From Tretioscincus oriximinensis (Eukaryota > Chordata > Lepidosauria > Squamata > Gymnophthalmidae), in NCBI GenBank assembly GCA_022410635.1, contig JAJVDF010000499.1, positions 418,549-482,548 on the forward strand: DNA of 64,000 nt, given 5' to 3'. The position numbers were made by a program, and so were the translations under genes. Position 1 is the first letter of the stretch. Every line of letters begins with the position of its first letter. This document shows, one piece after another, positions 11,061-22,453 of this stretch. Under the pieces are notes generated by a model. That model made no database searches and was not told the DNA's origin. It saw nothing but the letters and a program-made list of their open reading frames with translations.

Positions 11061-12187
11061 AAATTGGCTGTACTGGAGATGAATTGTAAGCAGACATGGA
11101 ATTTTTATCTCTTCATTTGTACATTTTTACTGTCACAATTTAGTTGTACATTAATGTAACATTTTACATTAATGTTTAATACTTTTTAATCTGTTTTAAT
11201 TATATTTATTTTATCCATTTGACTAATCAATAATGAACAAGTTGATTTGATAGGGTGAGAAAGCTGGACTTGTGGCTCCTTAGTGGGGATGTTTCTTTCA
11301 TTTTAGGTTTCTGTCCAGCTAAGCTGTAATAGAGATAAAAGCTTTTTTTGCACTGGTTCTTATTCCAGGATATATCTCAGAACAGAGACCCGTAATTTGC
11401 AAGCTAGGGGAAAATAAGGCAGGCCCTGAATTATATGCTGGAGTAAGAACAGGGCAGAAGGGCCCAAAAATTCAAACCCAAAGTTAATGTTTCTTTAATT
11501 TTCTAGGTCTAAATTATTTTTTAAAAAACTTGCCACACTTGTTTCTCTTGAGTACTCATATCTCTAACCATCAAAAACTGCCATGTGATTGTGACGTTAA
11601 GTTAATGTTGACATGCAAGGTTGAATGTAAGGTTATATTAATATACATGCTCCGTTAAAGACATTTTCTGATTTGTGTTTGGATGTATTGTTAGAACAGT
11701 AGTTTGGAACTTAGAATGCTGCTGAGGAAAGATAGCATTTGGTTTACTTCCATTTAGAATTCACAGAAGTCATGTTCTATATAGGACTGGGAATGAGAAG
11801 ATTAGAATTGAACTTCTGAGTAAAACTGTGACATTTCTGTGAAGAAATGACAAGATTTCAGTACTGATATACCCTATGCTGTATGCGCACATGCGTGGGT
11901 AAAAAGAGCAATACACATTTATGATCTGAGAGGACAGATCTTTTGTTCAGTTCTCTGTGGCCTTGTCAAGTTTTTAATGTTCTTTATTTGTTCAAAATAA
12001 TTGTGTGCCATTCTCATAATGAAATAATTGAGGCTTATAACATTGTTATGGCCCCAAAGAAAAATGAATGTTCTTAATCTATTGAGATAAGTTTATTTAA
12101 AATGACAAGGCACATTAGATGAAGAAACACATGTAATGAACAAAGGATTTATTAAATGTTTCTCTGAAAGCATTTTTAACAAGGTTT
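11061..12187. other. Gene-free stretch, nothing recognised
   Basis: Strongly AT-rich with a few short homopolymers. No repeat family or open frame of note. Confidence 0.5.
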
Positions 12188-12690
12188 ATGGTAGCACCTC
12201 AAAGACAACAAGAAAAAAGCTAGGCAACATGAGCTTTCTTGGACAATTCTACTGATTAAGATGCTATAATTATTAAGATGTAAACAAACTGCTTAGTTGT
12301 GTGCCTGAATAGCAATAAAAATGCAAATAAATGGTGATGAGTCAACAGCAGGAAATAAGGCTTCCTGAGGAAGGAAGAACAGAAATATTGTTCTCTGCCT
12401 CTGGGGAGGAAATGTAAAGTAAACAAGAGCATTATAATTTCCTTGGGAGAGGAAATGTAAATTAAACAAGAATGCTGCAATCTAAAGAGAGAAGGAGGGA
12501 AGAATAGTTCAAGAGGATCCTCAAGAGGCTGAGATGTTAACTCTATTGTGTGTGCTAGAAAACCATTATCTCTGTTCATTCTCCTGTTAATGGACTGGAA
12601 TTGATGGATGTATTCCAGTTCTGCTTCTTCTCCTTCAAATCTTCTTTTGTTGTATTTTGTTGTTGTCGTTGTTCAAAGGTGCAGTGACAA
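12188..12690 (-). mobile_element. Penelope-like element 3' part, diverged
   Basis: GTAGCACCTCAAAGACAAC and GGCAACATGAGCTTTC at the left, and AAACCATTATCTCTGTT then TATTCCAGTTCTGCTTC at the right, match the better preserved Penelope copies at 33940 and 43630 in the same order, on the reverse strand. The middle (12260-12500) is poorly alignable and includes an internal near-repeat (AGGAAATGTAAAxTAAACAAGA at about 12409 and 12452). Confidence 0.6.
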
Positions 12691-12810
12691 GGAATTAATG
12701 ATGCTACAGTTTAGAAGGATATAATCGTAACAAAAATTGCAGTTTGGGGATACTCTCGTCTTTATTTTGATTTTTCACATAAAATGCTGTCATGTGTTGC
12801 CCAAATGACA

Positions 12811-12883
12811 GAGACCGGATAGTCATCTGTCTGGGATGGTTTAATAAATCCTGCATCGAGCAGGGGGTTGGACCCGATGACCC
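12811..12883 (+). mobile_element. CR1-like LINE 3' end (type 2 tail), fragment
   Basis: TCATCTGTCTGGGATGGTTT, CCTGCATCGAGCAGGGGG and GGACCCGATGACC are the type 2 CR1 tail, related to the bird CR1 end ATAGAATCATAGAGTTGG read in reverse. The final terminal bases are missing. Confidence 0.75.
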
Positions 12884-13415
12884 TAAATACTTGCTCCTAA
12901 GGTGTTGCAGTATATTTTGATGATGTAAATTATTCTGAAATATGTGGTTGCCATCTTGCATGCGTATGCAGCTTATGTGGTGGCCAATTTCCCAGGTGGC
13001 AGATCGCACAAGCAAGGTAAGCCTGCTCGTTTATAGGTAAAATGAACTATAGGTAAAGATAGTTGGTAATTAACTTCCCCATAATAATATTATTCCAAGG
13101 TCTTATCCCCATATTCCACGGCTATGTTGAGATTGCTACAAACAGACTTGGTTGTTTTGCTTTTTCCTTCCGTTCTGCCTTTGATGCTGTCTGTTCAGAT
13201 CAAAATTACGGATTGAAAGTCAGTACTTCTCATTACACATTCTTATTTCCTTCCTGTGACCCACATTTTTTTCTTCAAGAAACCAGAACAAAGTTGTGCA
13301 TTTCCAAACAAAAAACAGAAGCTTGTATGCAGAGGCCATGTCTTCATTATGTGGTAAAAGCATTTTACTAACCCCTTTAGGCTATCAGTCCACATTTATC
13401 TTTGTAGTTCTTCAT
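12884..13415. other. Gene-free stretch, nothing recognised
   Basis: A 102-residue forward open frame (13063-13371) has no recognisable domain, start context or splice support. I treat it as incidental. Confidence 0.45.
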
Positions 13416-13719
13416 TAAGAACATAAGAACATAAGAAGAGCCATACTGGATAAGGCCAGACCCCATCTAGTCCAGCATTCTGTTTCAGAGGCCCTCCAGA
13501 TGCACCTGGGCAGTCTGAACAGAGGAAAGCAAAATATGCTCCTGTTCATGACTCCCTACAAATGGTACTTCAGGAGTCCTGCCTGTTGCTCCATCCCGGA
13601 GGCACATCCAGACATCCAGCCTAGTATCCTGTCTAGTCCTGTCTTGAAACTATCCAAGCTGTTAGCTACCAGTACCTCTTCAGGAAGTAAAGTACCACTA
13701 CCTCTTCAGGAAGTATAGT
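13416..13719 (-). mobile_element. CR1-like LINE 3' end (type 1 tail)
   Basis: Reverse copy beginning with the terminal AAGAACATAAGAACATAAG, then GCCATACTGGATAAGGCC, GCACCTGGGCAGTCTGAAC and GTCTTGAAACTATCCAAGC. The phrase ACCTCTTCAGGAAGTA is tandemly duplicated at the truncated end (about 13671-13718). Confidence 0.85.
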
Positions 13720-13887
13720 CTCCTGGAGCCCACATAAAGATTCCTTAAGATTAGCATTCAACATAGCAGTCTCAGATTGCCACTTCATGCTGTTATGTGC
13801 CCTATGTATGGTCTCATTCTGACTCATTTAAACAGACGATGATGATATAATGGTATTGCACGTGCATCTGGAAGCTAAAATGGCTAG

Positions 13888-14060
13888 CAGGCATGAATGA
13901 CGCAATCTCTCATCTGAAAGATTGGGTTTCAAAGCTCTGTGTCAGACGTGGGGAGGGGTAAACCCTTTCTACTAGCCTGTAGCTCTAGCCAACCCAGTTA
14001 TTTGAAAGCAAGAACTGCAACTAGATAAATTGGAACCACCACAGCCTGCTCACATGGAAG
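13888..14060 (+). mobile_element. SINE-A partial copy
   Basis: GCAGGCATGAATGACGCAATC, TTGGGTTTCAAAGCTC (box B), TAGCCTGTAGCTCTAG and GGAACCACCACAGCCTG match SINE-A. The 3' third and the CTT tail are missing. Confidence 0.7.
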
Positions 14061-14269
14061 ATTCTGGCAGCGCTGTGGAATACCAAGGTGAGTGTGGGCA
14101 GAGGAATGAGCTCCTAAAGCCCGCTTTAGGCTTAAAGTGTGCTGTGGAGGAGGTCTTAGTCACCCATAGAAACATACCATTGCTACATGTATTTCATAAT
14201 CAAGAAACAGAAAGATGGGCAGACTTCTTGTTGTTCACTGAAAGCCAACCATTGCCGGGAAGATGTGCC

Positions 14270-14550
14270 TCGGACAGGCACGAATGGTTCAGTCGCTAAG
14301 GAAACGGTCTCTCATCTGGGACATAGGGTTTCTCCCAGGTGGGGAGGGGAGAGCACCTTCCACTATCTTGTAGCTCTAGCCAACTCAGCTATTGAAAAGC
14401 AATAATTGCAAGAAATTGCAACTGACTGCAAGTAGATAAATTGTAACCACCACAGCCTGGTGGGGAAGATAGAATGTAAGCCTTCGGTCAAAAATACCCC
14501 TTTGGGTGAGAAAAGAGGGTTATAAAAACCCAGTTTTCCTCCTCCTTCTT
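14270..14550 (+). mobile_element. SINE-A copy
   Basis: The head CGGACAGGCACGAATGGTTC, body and tail are present, ending CCTCCTTCTTC. Box B is damaged (GGGTTTCTCCCAGG). The family's 3' sequence is shortened near 14500. Confidence 0.8.
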
Positions 14551-15328
14551 CAGTGCACACTATCACATAATTCTGAATGTGACCAAGTCACATCAAAGGC
14601 CACAGTGAGATAGGATGTAATTATTAAAACACTTCCATTCATTTGCATTGGAAACATACACAGTAACTAAATGTGTTGTTTCTTAAAGTCTAGAACAATC
14701 TTTTTTTTCTCTTTGTGTTTTATATTTTGTATAGATAAAAAATTCCCATTAAGTATCAAAGTGTAAACACACTGCTGGGCTAACAAATCTGTTCATCACT
14801 GGGATGCTGACAGCAGCTTGTGTTCTTGGTTTCTGCTTACATTTTATTAGATTTACACTGATGTTAATAACATGCTTTTAATTTGCATCACATTTGACTN
14901 TTCCCTTTTAAGTTGACCAGTGCAAGTTTAAAGCCATTATTTCCCATAAGTTGTTTTTTTTTATAACTAGCTTTTTTTAAAAGCACCCTTTAAAAAATAT
15001 AAAAAATACTTATGTTAAAATGTTAAAATGGCAGACAGTTTTAGAAGAAGAATTGTCTTTGGAACCAACCAGGAATGAATGCATCTCCAAGGTAGTGCAT
15101 AATATAGCTAACCAATATAGTAAAGATAGTGTTATGCACCAAGAATAAATTTTGCCCAAAAGAAGGGTCTGTTGCTCAGCACATCAAAATTCTAATTAAA
15201 ATAAAATGAGACTAAGCCGGGAGATATATCTTTCACCAGTTTATTTCTAGCAATGAACATAGTAGGACTTTTCAAAAGGAAAAGATGAAGACTTGAGGCT
15301 TGGTTGAAAAATCCCTCAAGCAAACATG
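14551..15328. other. Gene-free stretch, nothing recognised
   Basis: AT-rich, with poly-T and poly-A runs (14700, 14950). No repeat family or gene recognised. Confidence 0.5.
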
Positions 15329-15336
15329 GATTAGTG
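15329..15336. repeat. 8-bp target-site duplication of FB1, left
   Basis: GATTAGTG, repeated exactly at 15541-15548 immediately outside the other end of the palindromic element. Confidence 0.9.
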
Positions 15337-15540
15337 TAGGCTGACCAGATAACCCCTTTTAGGGGGGGGGGGGGTTGAAAACCTGGTTTTGGGGTGCCTC
15401 CCAGTTTTTTCTGAGGAAAATGTTTTCAAAAAAAGATTTTTTTTTCAAAAATGTTTTTGTTTTTTTTCCTCAGGAAAAACTGGAAGGCACCCCCAAAACG
15501 GGTTTTCAACCCTCCCAAAAGGGGTCATCTGGTCAGCCTA
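15337..15540. mobile_element. Foldback hAT-type MITE FB1, complete, with 8-bp target duplication
   Basis: The whole 204-bp element is an imperfect palindrome. The left arm TAGGCTGACCAGAT...GGGGTGCCTCCCAGTTTTT is mirrored by AAAAACTGGAAGGCACCCCC...ATCTGGTCAGCCTA on the right, around an A/T-rich loop near 15430-15460. Both sides carry GATTAGTG (15329-15336 and 15541-15548), a perfect 8-bp target duplication. That, with TA-ending terminal repeats, is the mark of the hAT superfamily. It is non-coding and must have been moved in trans. Confidence 0.9.
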
Positions 15541-15713
15541 GATTAGTGGTATGGGTTCACACAATGGGATTAAAAGCACAATGATTACATGACAGAAACT
15601 TAGGATATAGAATATCAGTTGTACAGAAAATATGGCACGAAGGGTGATAATATACACCTAAAATGTAACAGTTTGATTAATGCACACTGAGAGGGCCAAT
15701 CATCCGTGGAAGC

Positions 15714-16145
15714 TAGGATTGCCACCTATCCCATATTATACAGGATGTCCTAAAATTACGCATCCCATATTATGATTCGGTGTCCTGTAAAATACCACTA
15801 ATATCATGTCTGTTTCAAAATATTCGAAATTCAAATTGTCACTTCGATATATATCGATCCTTATATTCTAATCGACACAAACTCATTGATTATCGAGGTT
15901 TCAGCAGGCAGCGAGTTCAACGCTACTAGAGCTCTCAATGCGAGGAAAATGAATCTCAATATTCAGCCGGATGTTGTAAGCGAAACTCAAATAGAAAGGA
16001 ACAGGAAGTAGGAAGTGTGGAATTACATTCTTCGAATGGTAATGTAGTCAGGTGTTGTGATTGTAATTTTTTAATAGTGTCCCTTAATTTTGTGAAATGT
16101 CCCTTATTTTTAAGAGCATGTTAAGGTTGAAATAGTTTCCAGCCT
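15714..16145. mobile_element. Possible decayed hAT-like element
   Basis: It starts TAGGATTGCCACC, similar to the terminal TAGGGTTGCCA of element FB2. Repeated words with the sense 'CCCxTATTxTACAGGA-TGTCC' follow at 15735-15790, and GTCCCTTAATTTTG/GTCCCTTATTTTT appears near the right end (16080-16115). The interior has more CpG than its surroundings (ATCGATCC, TCGACAC, TATCGAGG). The right terminus is not clear, so both the class and the end are tentative. Confidence 0.3.
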
Positions 16146-16564
16146 GAGTTCCATCCTGCCTAGATATATGGGTTTAGGGAAGGAATGTAAAGATTAGCTA
16201 TTGTCTGCATTTGGTAGACCATGCTTTACTATGCATCACTTCTTTATTCAGGCACCCATGTTTATGTTACCATGACATTGCATGTGATACTTGATGGAAA
16301 ATGGAAATCAAAATAGAAGTGCAAGAACCAAAATAACAAGCTAACACATGGAAACATATTTATAAACATGCACATGCAGTTCTGAACAAAGATATTTAAT
16401 CACTTTTCTAGTCTTCTGTTCAGATGCAGTAGCTTAATAAACATTGGTAATTTAATAAGAATTGTACTAACTTTAGAATTGAAACTGAAACGGGTGTTAT
16501 CTCTGATAGAGTTGGATTTAGGATGCAAACAGATATAGGTAAAGAGTTGCCTTTAAGTCTAAAT
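16146..16564. other. Gene-free stretch, nothing recognised
   Basis: AT-rich; no family or open frame recognised. Confidence 0.45.
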
Positions 16565-17075
16565 CTCCCTTATGAAGTCAGGCTGCAATGTCTGAGACCC
16601 TTAAGCCTTGAAAGGTGACGTTTGAGAGATGATCTGATTGAAGTGTACAAAATCATGCATGGGATGGATAGGGTGACTAGAGAAAAAATGTTTTCTCTAG
16701 CACCCAACACTATGACCAGAGGACACTCCTTGAAACTGATGGGCAGAAAAGTGAGAACAGACAAAGCAAAGTACTTTATCACCCAGAGGGTCATTGGCCT
16801 GTGGTGTTAGCTAACAGCTTGGATAGCTTCAAGACAGGTTCATGGACACCAAGGGTATAAATGGGTACTAGAATGGATGTCTGGATTCTGCCTCCGGGAT
16901 GGAGTGACAGGTTGTGCTCCTGAAATGCCATTTGCTGGGAGTCATGAACAGGAGCATATTTTGCTTTCCTCTGTTCGGACTGCCCAAGTTCATCTGGTGG
17001 GCCTCTGTGTGAGACAGAATGCTGGACTAGATGGGCTCTGGCCAGATCCAGTATGGCTCTTCTTATGTTCTTATG
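16565..17075 (+). mobile_element. CR1-like LINE ORF2 end and type 1 3' UTR
   Basis: The 5' part encodes the ORF2 C-terminus: EVRLQ-like GAAGTCAGGCTGCAA, then GAAGTGTACAAAATCATGC (encoding 'EVYKIMHGMD') and AGACAAAGCAAAGTACTTTAT. The 3' UTR runs to CTTCTTATGTTCTTATG. About 25 bases covering the LPEEVV codons are deleted near 16805, and the 62-residue frame 16622-16810 ends there. Confidence 0.85.
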
Positions 17076-17517
17076 CCCTTGTCAACATGCAATGATCCCA
17101 ATTCCTCCTTGTTCAAGAATAATAGTTATTTCATGAGTGCTACTTCATGGCCCTTTAACAGCATAAAACAGAATGTGAATTAAATAACAAATATAATCGT
17201 TTAATTTTATGTTCTTTTAAAATATATTTTAATAAATGAATCAAGAGAAAATTAATTCACTGCTTTTTATTTTCAGCCATGCTAAAGCGGTTGTATCAAA
17301 CATACTGGTATATCAATCAGTCCAGAGCCTCCAATATTTGCAGTTACTTAAGAAGATATTTGTCAGGTTTTAGATTATTTGCTCCCCTGAAGCTGAAAGG
17401 CATAAAATATGAGAGAGCTTTGGAGTCTACATTCATGTTCCCATTTCCTTACTGGTGACGCAGTGGTGGGGGTGGTGAAGAGAAAAATATGAGCACCCCA
17501 TGGCTACAAATTGTCAG
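17076..17517. other. Gene-free stretch, nothing recognised
   Basis: AT-rich; no family recognised. Confidence 0.45.
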
Positions 17518-17830
17518 TAGAAGAACAAGAAGAACTGAGTTCTTATACCCCGCTTTTCTCACCTTTCAAAGGGACTCAAAGCGGTTTACAAGGGTATTTT
17601 TCCCCAAAGGCTGACATTCTATCTTCCCTACCAGGCTGTGGTGGTTCCCATTTATCTATTTGCAGTCAGTTGCAATTTCTTGCCATTTTTGCTTTCGAAT
17701 AACTGGGTTGGCTGGAGCTACAGGCTAGTGGAAGGTGCTCACCCCTCTCCATGTCCGACACAGGGCTTCAAAATCCCATCTCCCAGATGAGAAACGGATT
17801 CCTTAGCGACTGAGTTGTCCATGCCTGCCT
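17518..17830 (-). mobile_element. SINE-A copy, near full length
   Basis: Reverse orientation: short AAGAACAAGAAG tail, CTCACCTTTCAAAGGGACTC, CCAGGCTGTGGTGGTTCCC, GGCTAGTGGAAGGTGC, then box B and box A ending CCATGCCTGCCTGAGAC. All parts of the family consensus are present. Confidence 0.88.
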
Positions 17831-18599
17831 GAGACAAAGTCTGTATTGATTTTCAGATTAATGAAAGTTCAAAAGAGTCATACAAAGAAAATCGTAGGGG
17901 CTATTTCTGCCCAGTTATAGGATATTCCAAATGAACTTTGTTCCCCCCCCCCATATGACTGAAGGAAAAATAAAACAAGTAAAAGGTAAATAAAATGAAT
18001 ATATAAATAAAAGTAGTTATTCACTCAACCTATCGATAGTCAGAAAGTCCTTGATAGTTTATTAATTTAACTAAAGGCTTCAAATACAGTTTAACATTCT
18101 CTTGCATTTGGAATTATTTTGCAATTTGGAATTGGGACCAACTTCTGACACATGCATCCATGTAATTTTCTATTACTTTCTCTTTGGGAAATCATAGTGA
18201 TCTGACTGGGGGTCCTCTGATTTCTAGGTCCTCTACATTACTGACTTGCAATCTTCTATGTGTAGATTAAGCAGATCCATGTTATATACAGTACATACAG
18301 CATGTGTAGCACATTCTGCAAAATCTGTGGAAATTGAACAGGATGCATCTCTTTCTCAAGAGCATTTTTAATTGATATAATTACTTAAAAGTGCTTTTTA
18401 ATGGAAATAATCTATATTTTTAATTACACTGCTTTTCAAGAATATAAAAGGAGTCCTGCTAAACAATCTTACTACTTTTTACACTGGTCCATCAGTTGCA
18501 TTTGGGTATTCTTAAGCAGAAAAAGAATCTTCATCTGCCATGAGGCTTCTGCAAATGTCCATTAGGGCATGATGGATGTGCCAGCAATCTGAACAGAGT
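17831..18599. other. Gene-free stretch, nothing recognised
   Basis: AT-rich with a 10-base C run near 17943. No family or gene recognised. Confidence 0.45.
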
Positions 18600-18721
18600 T
18601 CACCTTCGTTGGAAGTCTTCAAACGGAGTCTGTACAGTCATCAGTCTGGGATGGTTTAATGAATCCTGCATTGAACAGGGGGTTGGACCTGGAGGTCCCT
18701 TCCAACTCTATGATTCTTTGA
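18600..18721 (+). mobile_element. CR1-like LINE 3' end (type 2 tail)
   Basis: TCACCTTCGTTGGAAGTCTTC, GTCTGGGATGGTTTAATGAA, CAGGGGGTTGGACC and the terminal CCAACTCTATGATTCTTTG. The end matches the CR1 terminal repeat (ATTCTATG)n type. It is strongly 5' truncated. Confidence 0.85.
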
Positions 18722-19388
18722 TAAGATGACATCCATTCTAGTAACTATTGATACATGTGTCTCTATGAATCTGTCTAACCATTCCTCAAAAATAATCAGA
18801 GTAGTTGCTGCCAATAGCTCAAACTGGCTAAACCATTTTATAGTACAGTGTATGGTGCATAATGAACAGTTGGTAGCCCAGCTCCCTGACTGATATATGT
18901 AAGTTGGTGTTTATAGTTCTGTTCAGGAGCACGCCACTGGCATGACAACTGTGCAAAGCAGAAATTTTGTGAAAGAGAGCTTTTTAATGCTTGTGAATCC
19001 CATCAGGTTTTTTACAAAATATTTTTAATTAACATTGATGTTATACGGCACTCAGGGCTGTATTTTGCCCATGGGCTGTAATTTACTTACCGTACTTACT
19101 TTATTTATTTTACTCCCCCACTTCTCTCATCTGCTTTGGGTTTTATAATAATAAAAAGCAATAAAAATATCTTCTTACTACTACTGGTAGCTGGATTTTG
19201 CCTAAATATAGTCCTTGTTTTCTGTCCTTTGCAAGGAATAGCTTACTACCTCAGTGCTGCTTAGAGTGAACTTATGGTAGTATGTTGCATGAAGGATAGG
19301 ACAGTCTCTTCTCATAAACAGCAAGATTTAACCTAAAATGGGAGAAGTCATAAATTGAGAGATTTGAAGAGAATGAACTTTAACACAT
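18722..19388. other. Gene-free stretch, nothing recognised
   Basis: TTATTTATTTTACTCCCCCAC near 19105 may be a remnant of an L2-like tail in reverse, but it is too short to call. Confidence 0.4.
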
Positions 19389-19928
19389 TCTATATATAAA
19401 GAGGCAACCGCAATGGTTTGTCCGGTCACCTGGCAAGGGGGCTGTACCTTCCTTGCCCNGTGATTAGACAAACCACTGCTGGGGAAAGCAACGGGAATTG
19501 GTTGCAGGCACACACCGGTCGGACCCTCTCCCAGCCTCCGTTCCCACCACCTCCCCCTCTCGTAACTGGGGGGGGGGGGGGAGGGTCGGTACCGGATCCT
19601 GGGAGAAGGCTTGACTGGCATACACCTGAGATTCCTGTCGCCTCCCCTTTCCCCCAGATCCCAAGGAAAACACCCTCCCCCAGCTGCTCCTACCTTCCTC
19701 GGCATGCAAGATACAGAGGGAGGTAGTGGGATTTGACAGGCAGTGTTGCATTCGCACGGCAATCAGGCTCTCCCCCAGGATCCAATCCCATCATCTCTCC
19801 CTCTTCCCTGGATGCTGACAAAAGTAGCAGGTAATGCAGGGTGCCACAAGCTGCACTNGCTGCACAGCGGGGAAAGGAGGCTAGAGTCGAGCTTATTTCT
19901 TATAACGAGCTTGGGTTCATCCTACTAG
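19389..19928 (+). mobile_element. Possible non-autonomous Helitron
   Basis: A GC-rich 540-bp block in AT-rich flanks. It starts TCTATATATAAAGAGGCAAC, close in form to the TC-start of vertebrate Helitrons, and ends CCTACTAG followed by T, matching the CTRR|T rule. The interior contains a G run (about 19569-19580), box-like CCGGTCACCTGG and ORFs of about 100-144 residues on both strands without domains. Against it: the base before TC is T, not A, and the expected 3' stem-loop is weak. No Rep/helicase coding is present. Confidence 0.4.
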
Positions 19929-20021
19929 TTGTATAATAAAACGGTATGAAAGTGAATTGCATGATTTCATCCTTCCTTATCTAATTTTCTGATTGTAAAA
20001 AGCTCTAGAAGGATCTCTCGG

Positions 20022-20496
20022 TATTGGGTGAGTGGGCAATAAAGTGACATGTTTCAACCTAAGCAAGTGCAAAGTTATGCATACTGGGCAAAGAACCTGA
20101 ATCATTCCTCTCCACTGATGGGCTGAGCTTTCTGTAACAGACCAAGAAAAGCATCTCAGGGTTTTGATGGATAGCTCGATGGAGGTGTCAACCTACTGTG
20201 TAGCAGCAATGTCTACATCTTTTCACCCTTGAAAGATTGTGTTTTAAGAGGTGACCCGATTGAAATATCTAAAATCTTGTATGGAATGCGTAAGGTGGAT
20301 AGAGAAAAGTTATTTTCCTTATTGCAGAAACTTAAAACAAAGTGCACTNTTTGAAGCTGACGGGTAGGAGAGTTAGGATGGACAAGGGGAAGTATTCTTT
20401 CACCAAGAGGGTCATCAGTCAGTGGTTTAGATGTGATTGCTGGTTTAGATGGGCTAGTTTAGATGCAGCAGGCTCCTCTTAGGTTCTTGTATTCAT
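20022..20496 (+). mobile_element. CR1-like LINE ORF2 end, diverged
   Basis: AAGCAAGTGCAAAGTTATGC (encoding 'KCKVMH'), GAGGTGACCCGATTGAAAT, GTATGGAATGCGTAAGGTGG and TTTCACCAAGAGGGTCATCAG follow the ORF2 C-terminus in order. Many substitutions and a collapsed 3' UTR mark it as older than the copies at 16565 and 28514. Confidence 0.65.
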
Positions 20497-20693
20497 ATGT
20501 CCCCTGGATTAGAAAGTGAANTTATTTTTATCTCCCTGGCCCTAATGTATCCTTTATAGTTACTAAGGTGACTTCTTCACAACAATATGCATGTGGTATA
20601 GATTTTGGTCCTTATTTGATTTTTTTCTTACTTTAAATTAGTCAAGCCTGATCCTAGCAGCGGAGATGCTCAGTTTAGGATCACACAACCATA

Positions 20694-21080
20694 GGCTGCA
20701 TCCACATGGTGTATTAGAGTCGGGTTAGGAGCGCCATCCCAGCGGCTCCACCAGACGTAAATATGGCTTTTCAGTAGCACCGCCGCAGNAAACCTGCCTT
20801 GCAGCGGGTCTCCTGAGAGCAGAGATTTAAAGCTCTCACGGCGCTCCTGGCTCCAAACCAGCTGCTATTTTGAGTCTCACGGGGTTTGCCAGCACTCCAC
20901 CAATCAGCAGAGAGATGTGCAAATCAGGTACGGCGGAAGGAAGGCTGCACTGGGCCACTCACAGGCCGGTGCTTCTTTCCTCCCTCCCACCAATGGGANG
21001 CCGCTGCACTTTGCGTGTAGACGGCCGCCATCCTGCAGCAAAGGAAAGGACGCTTTTTAGCCCTGCATGTAGATGCAGCC
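20694..21080 (+). mobile_element. MITE family M1, copy 1 (387 bp)
   Basis: Terminal inverted repeat: GGCTGCATCCACATG at the left against CATGTAGATGCAGCC at the right. The interior shares AAACCTGCCTTGCAG, GAGAGCAGAGATTTAAAGCTC and GGGCCACTC with the copies at 21700 and 53556. GC-rich relative to flanks and non-coding. The target duplication is unclear (possibly 3 bp), so I do not name a superfamily. Confidence 0.75.
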
Positions 21081-21699
21081 ATATTCAAATTAGCTTGAGG
21101 CCAGGTCAAAGATCCATTTTATGGCTTTTTTTTTACATCTTGAAGCAATAGCCTGTTTTGTCAGCTGAAACTCTTGACAAATTTGGTGACTTAGGGATGC
21201 TGTTGTATTTTACTAGTATAGGNTCTGAACACCTACCCCAATTGCTAGTATGGGATTCCTTTGGGCACAGAGCCTCATTGTATATACGATTGGCCTAAAT
21301 ACAACCCTAGACACTACAAAATGTTTGATCTGCATATATGTTACTCAGTGCTCAAAATTGTTCATTATATTCCTTTGTGAACAAATACCTATAATCTTTT
21401 TTTCCTTTGGTTCTGTAATTATGAAATATTAGCTGATGTGTACCTTGTGGATTATTTTCTTGCTTCAGTTTATAGGGGGAAGAAGTTTTATTCCTGAGAT
21501 ATCTAGTATATAATGGAAGTCATTATTCAATTTACTACATCCTATTGTATATATTATTATTATTTTTATGAATCTCAGTCCCAGGCAGTAGTTTTGAGGG
21601 GTACATATGATCAAGAAAAAGAACTTGTAAAATTTTGTGTCCTACCTATTGGAAGAGCATTAAGATGTATTAATCCTTGTTATTTTACAACGGGACTAA
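21081..21699. other. Spacer between two direct MITE M1 copies
   Basis: AT-rich sequence of about 620 bp; no family or gene recognised. Confidence 0.45.
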
Positions 21700-22052
21700 G
21701 GTTGCATCCACACAGGTGATATATGGCTGCTTAGAAGCGCCTTCCCNGCAGTTCCTGCAGACATAATGGTGGATTGTGAGCAACGTAGTCGCTACAAACC
21801 TGCCATGCTGCAGGTTAAATGAGAGTTGATGTTTTCAGCTCTTACGGTACAGCAGATCACCAGTAACCCGCTTCTTTTTTGAATGTGGCCCACACAGCGC
21901 CTAGCGGAGGGAAGGTACTCTTGGCCACTCAAGGAGCTTCCTTCTACCCACCTCTGGCTGTCGACGTTCCATGAATTCAGACAGACGGGCGTCTGCATCC
22001 ACCCTAGAACAGCCGTTAAGCCCGCTTTTTATCCCATCGTGTGGGTGCAGCC
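21700..22052 (+). mobile_element. MITE family M1, copy 2 (353 bp)
   Basis: GGTTGCATCCACACAGG at the left is inverted at the right as GTGTGGGTGCAGCC. Shared interior words with copy 1 include CAAACCTGCCATGCTGCAGG, GTTTTCAGCTCTTACGG, GCGGAGGGAAGG and TTGGCCACTC. It has the same orientation as copy 1. Confidence 0.75.
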
Positions 22053-22453
22053 CAAGACATTTAAATAGTTCTTATTTGAGGAGCAACAAATCATTTTCAA
22101 ACTGCACTGTAACAGCTGTCCATTTTAAGAAAAGAAAATACCTCATTTTCAAATAGCAAAATATCTTTCTTTCCTATTGACTTGACATTTTAATAAGTAC
22201 CTTTACACGATAAACTAATTATCTGTAATAAAATATTATTTTTNAAAAAATGTGTCTTAAATGTGTCTTACATATATCTATTGTATCTTTTTTATTTGAA
22301 TTATATTTTTGGAAATTTATAGAATAAAAAAAAACTTACTTAAAAAATATGGCACTGCACCTGTTAAGTATATCTTTCTGAATTAGTTTTTAAATCATGG
22401 CTTTCTGTTTTGGTCACTTTGACTTCTGGTCTTCGAGCTGATCTTTTAACAGT

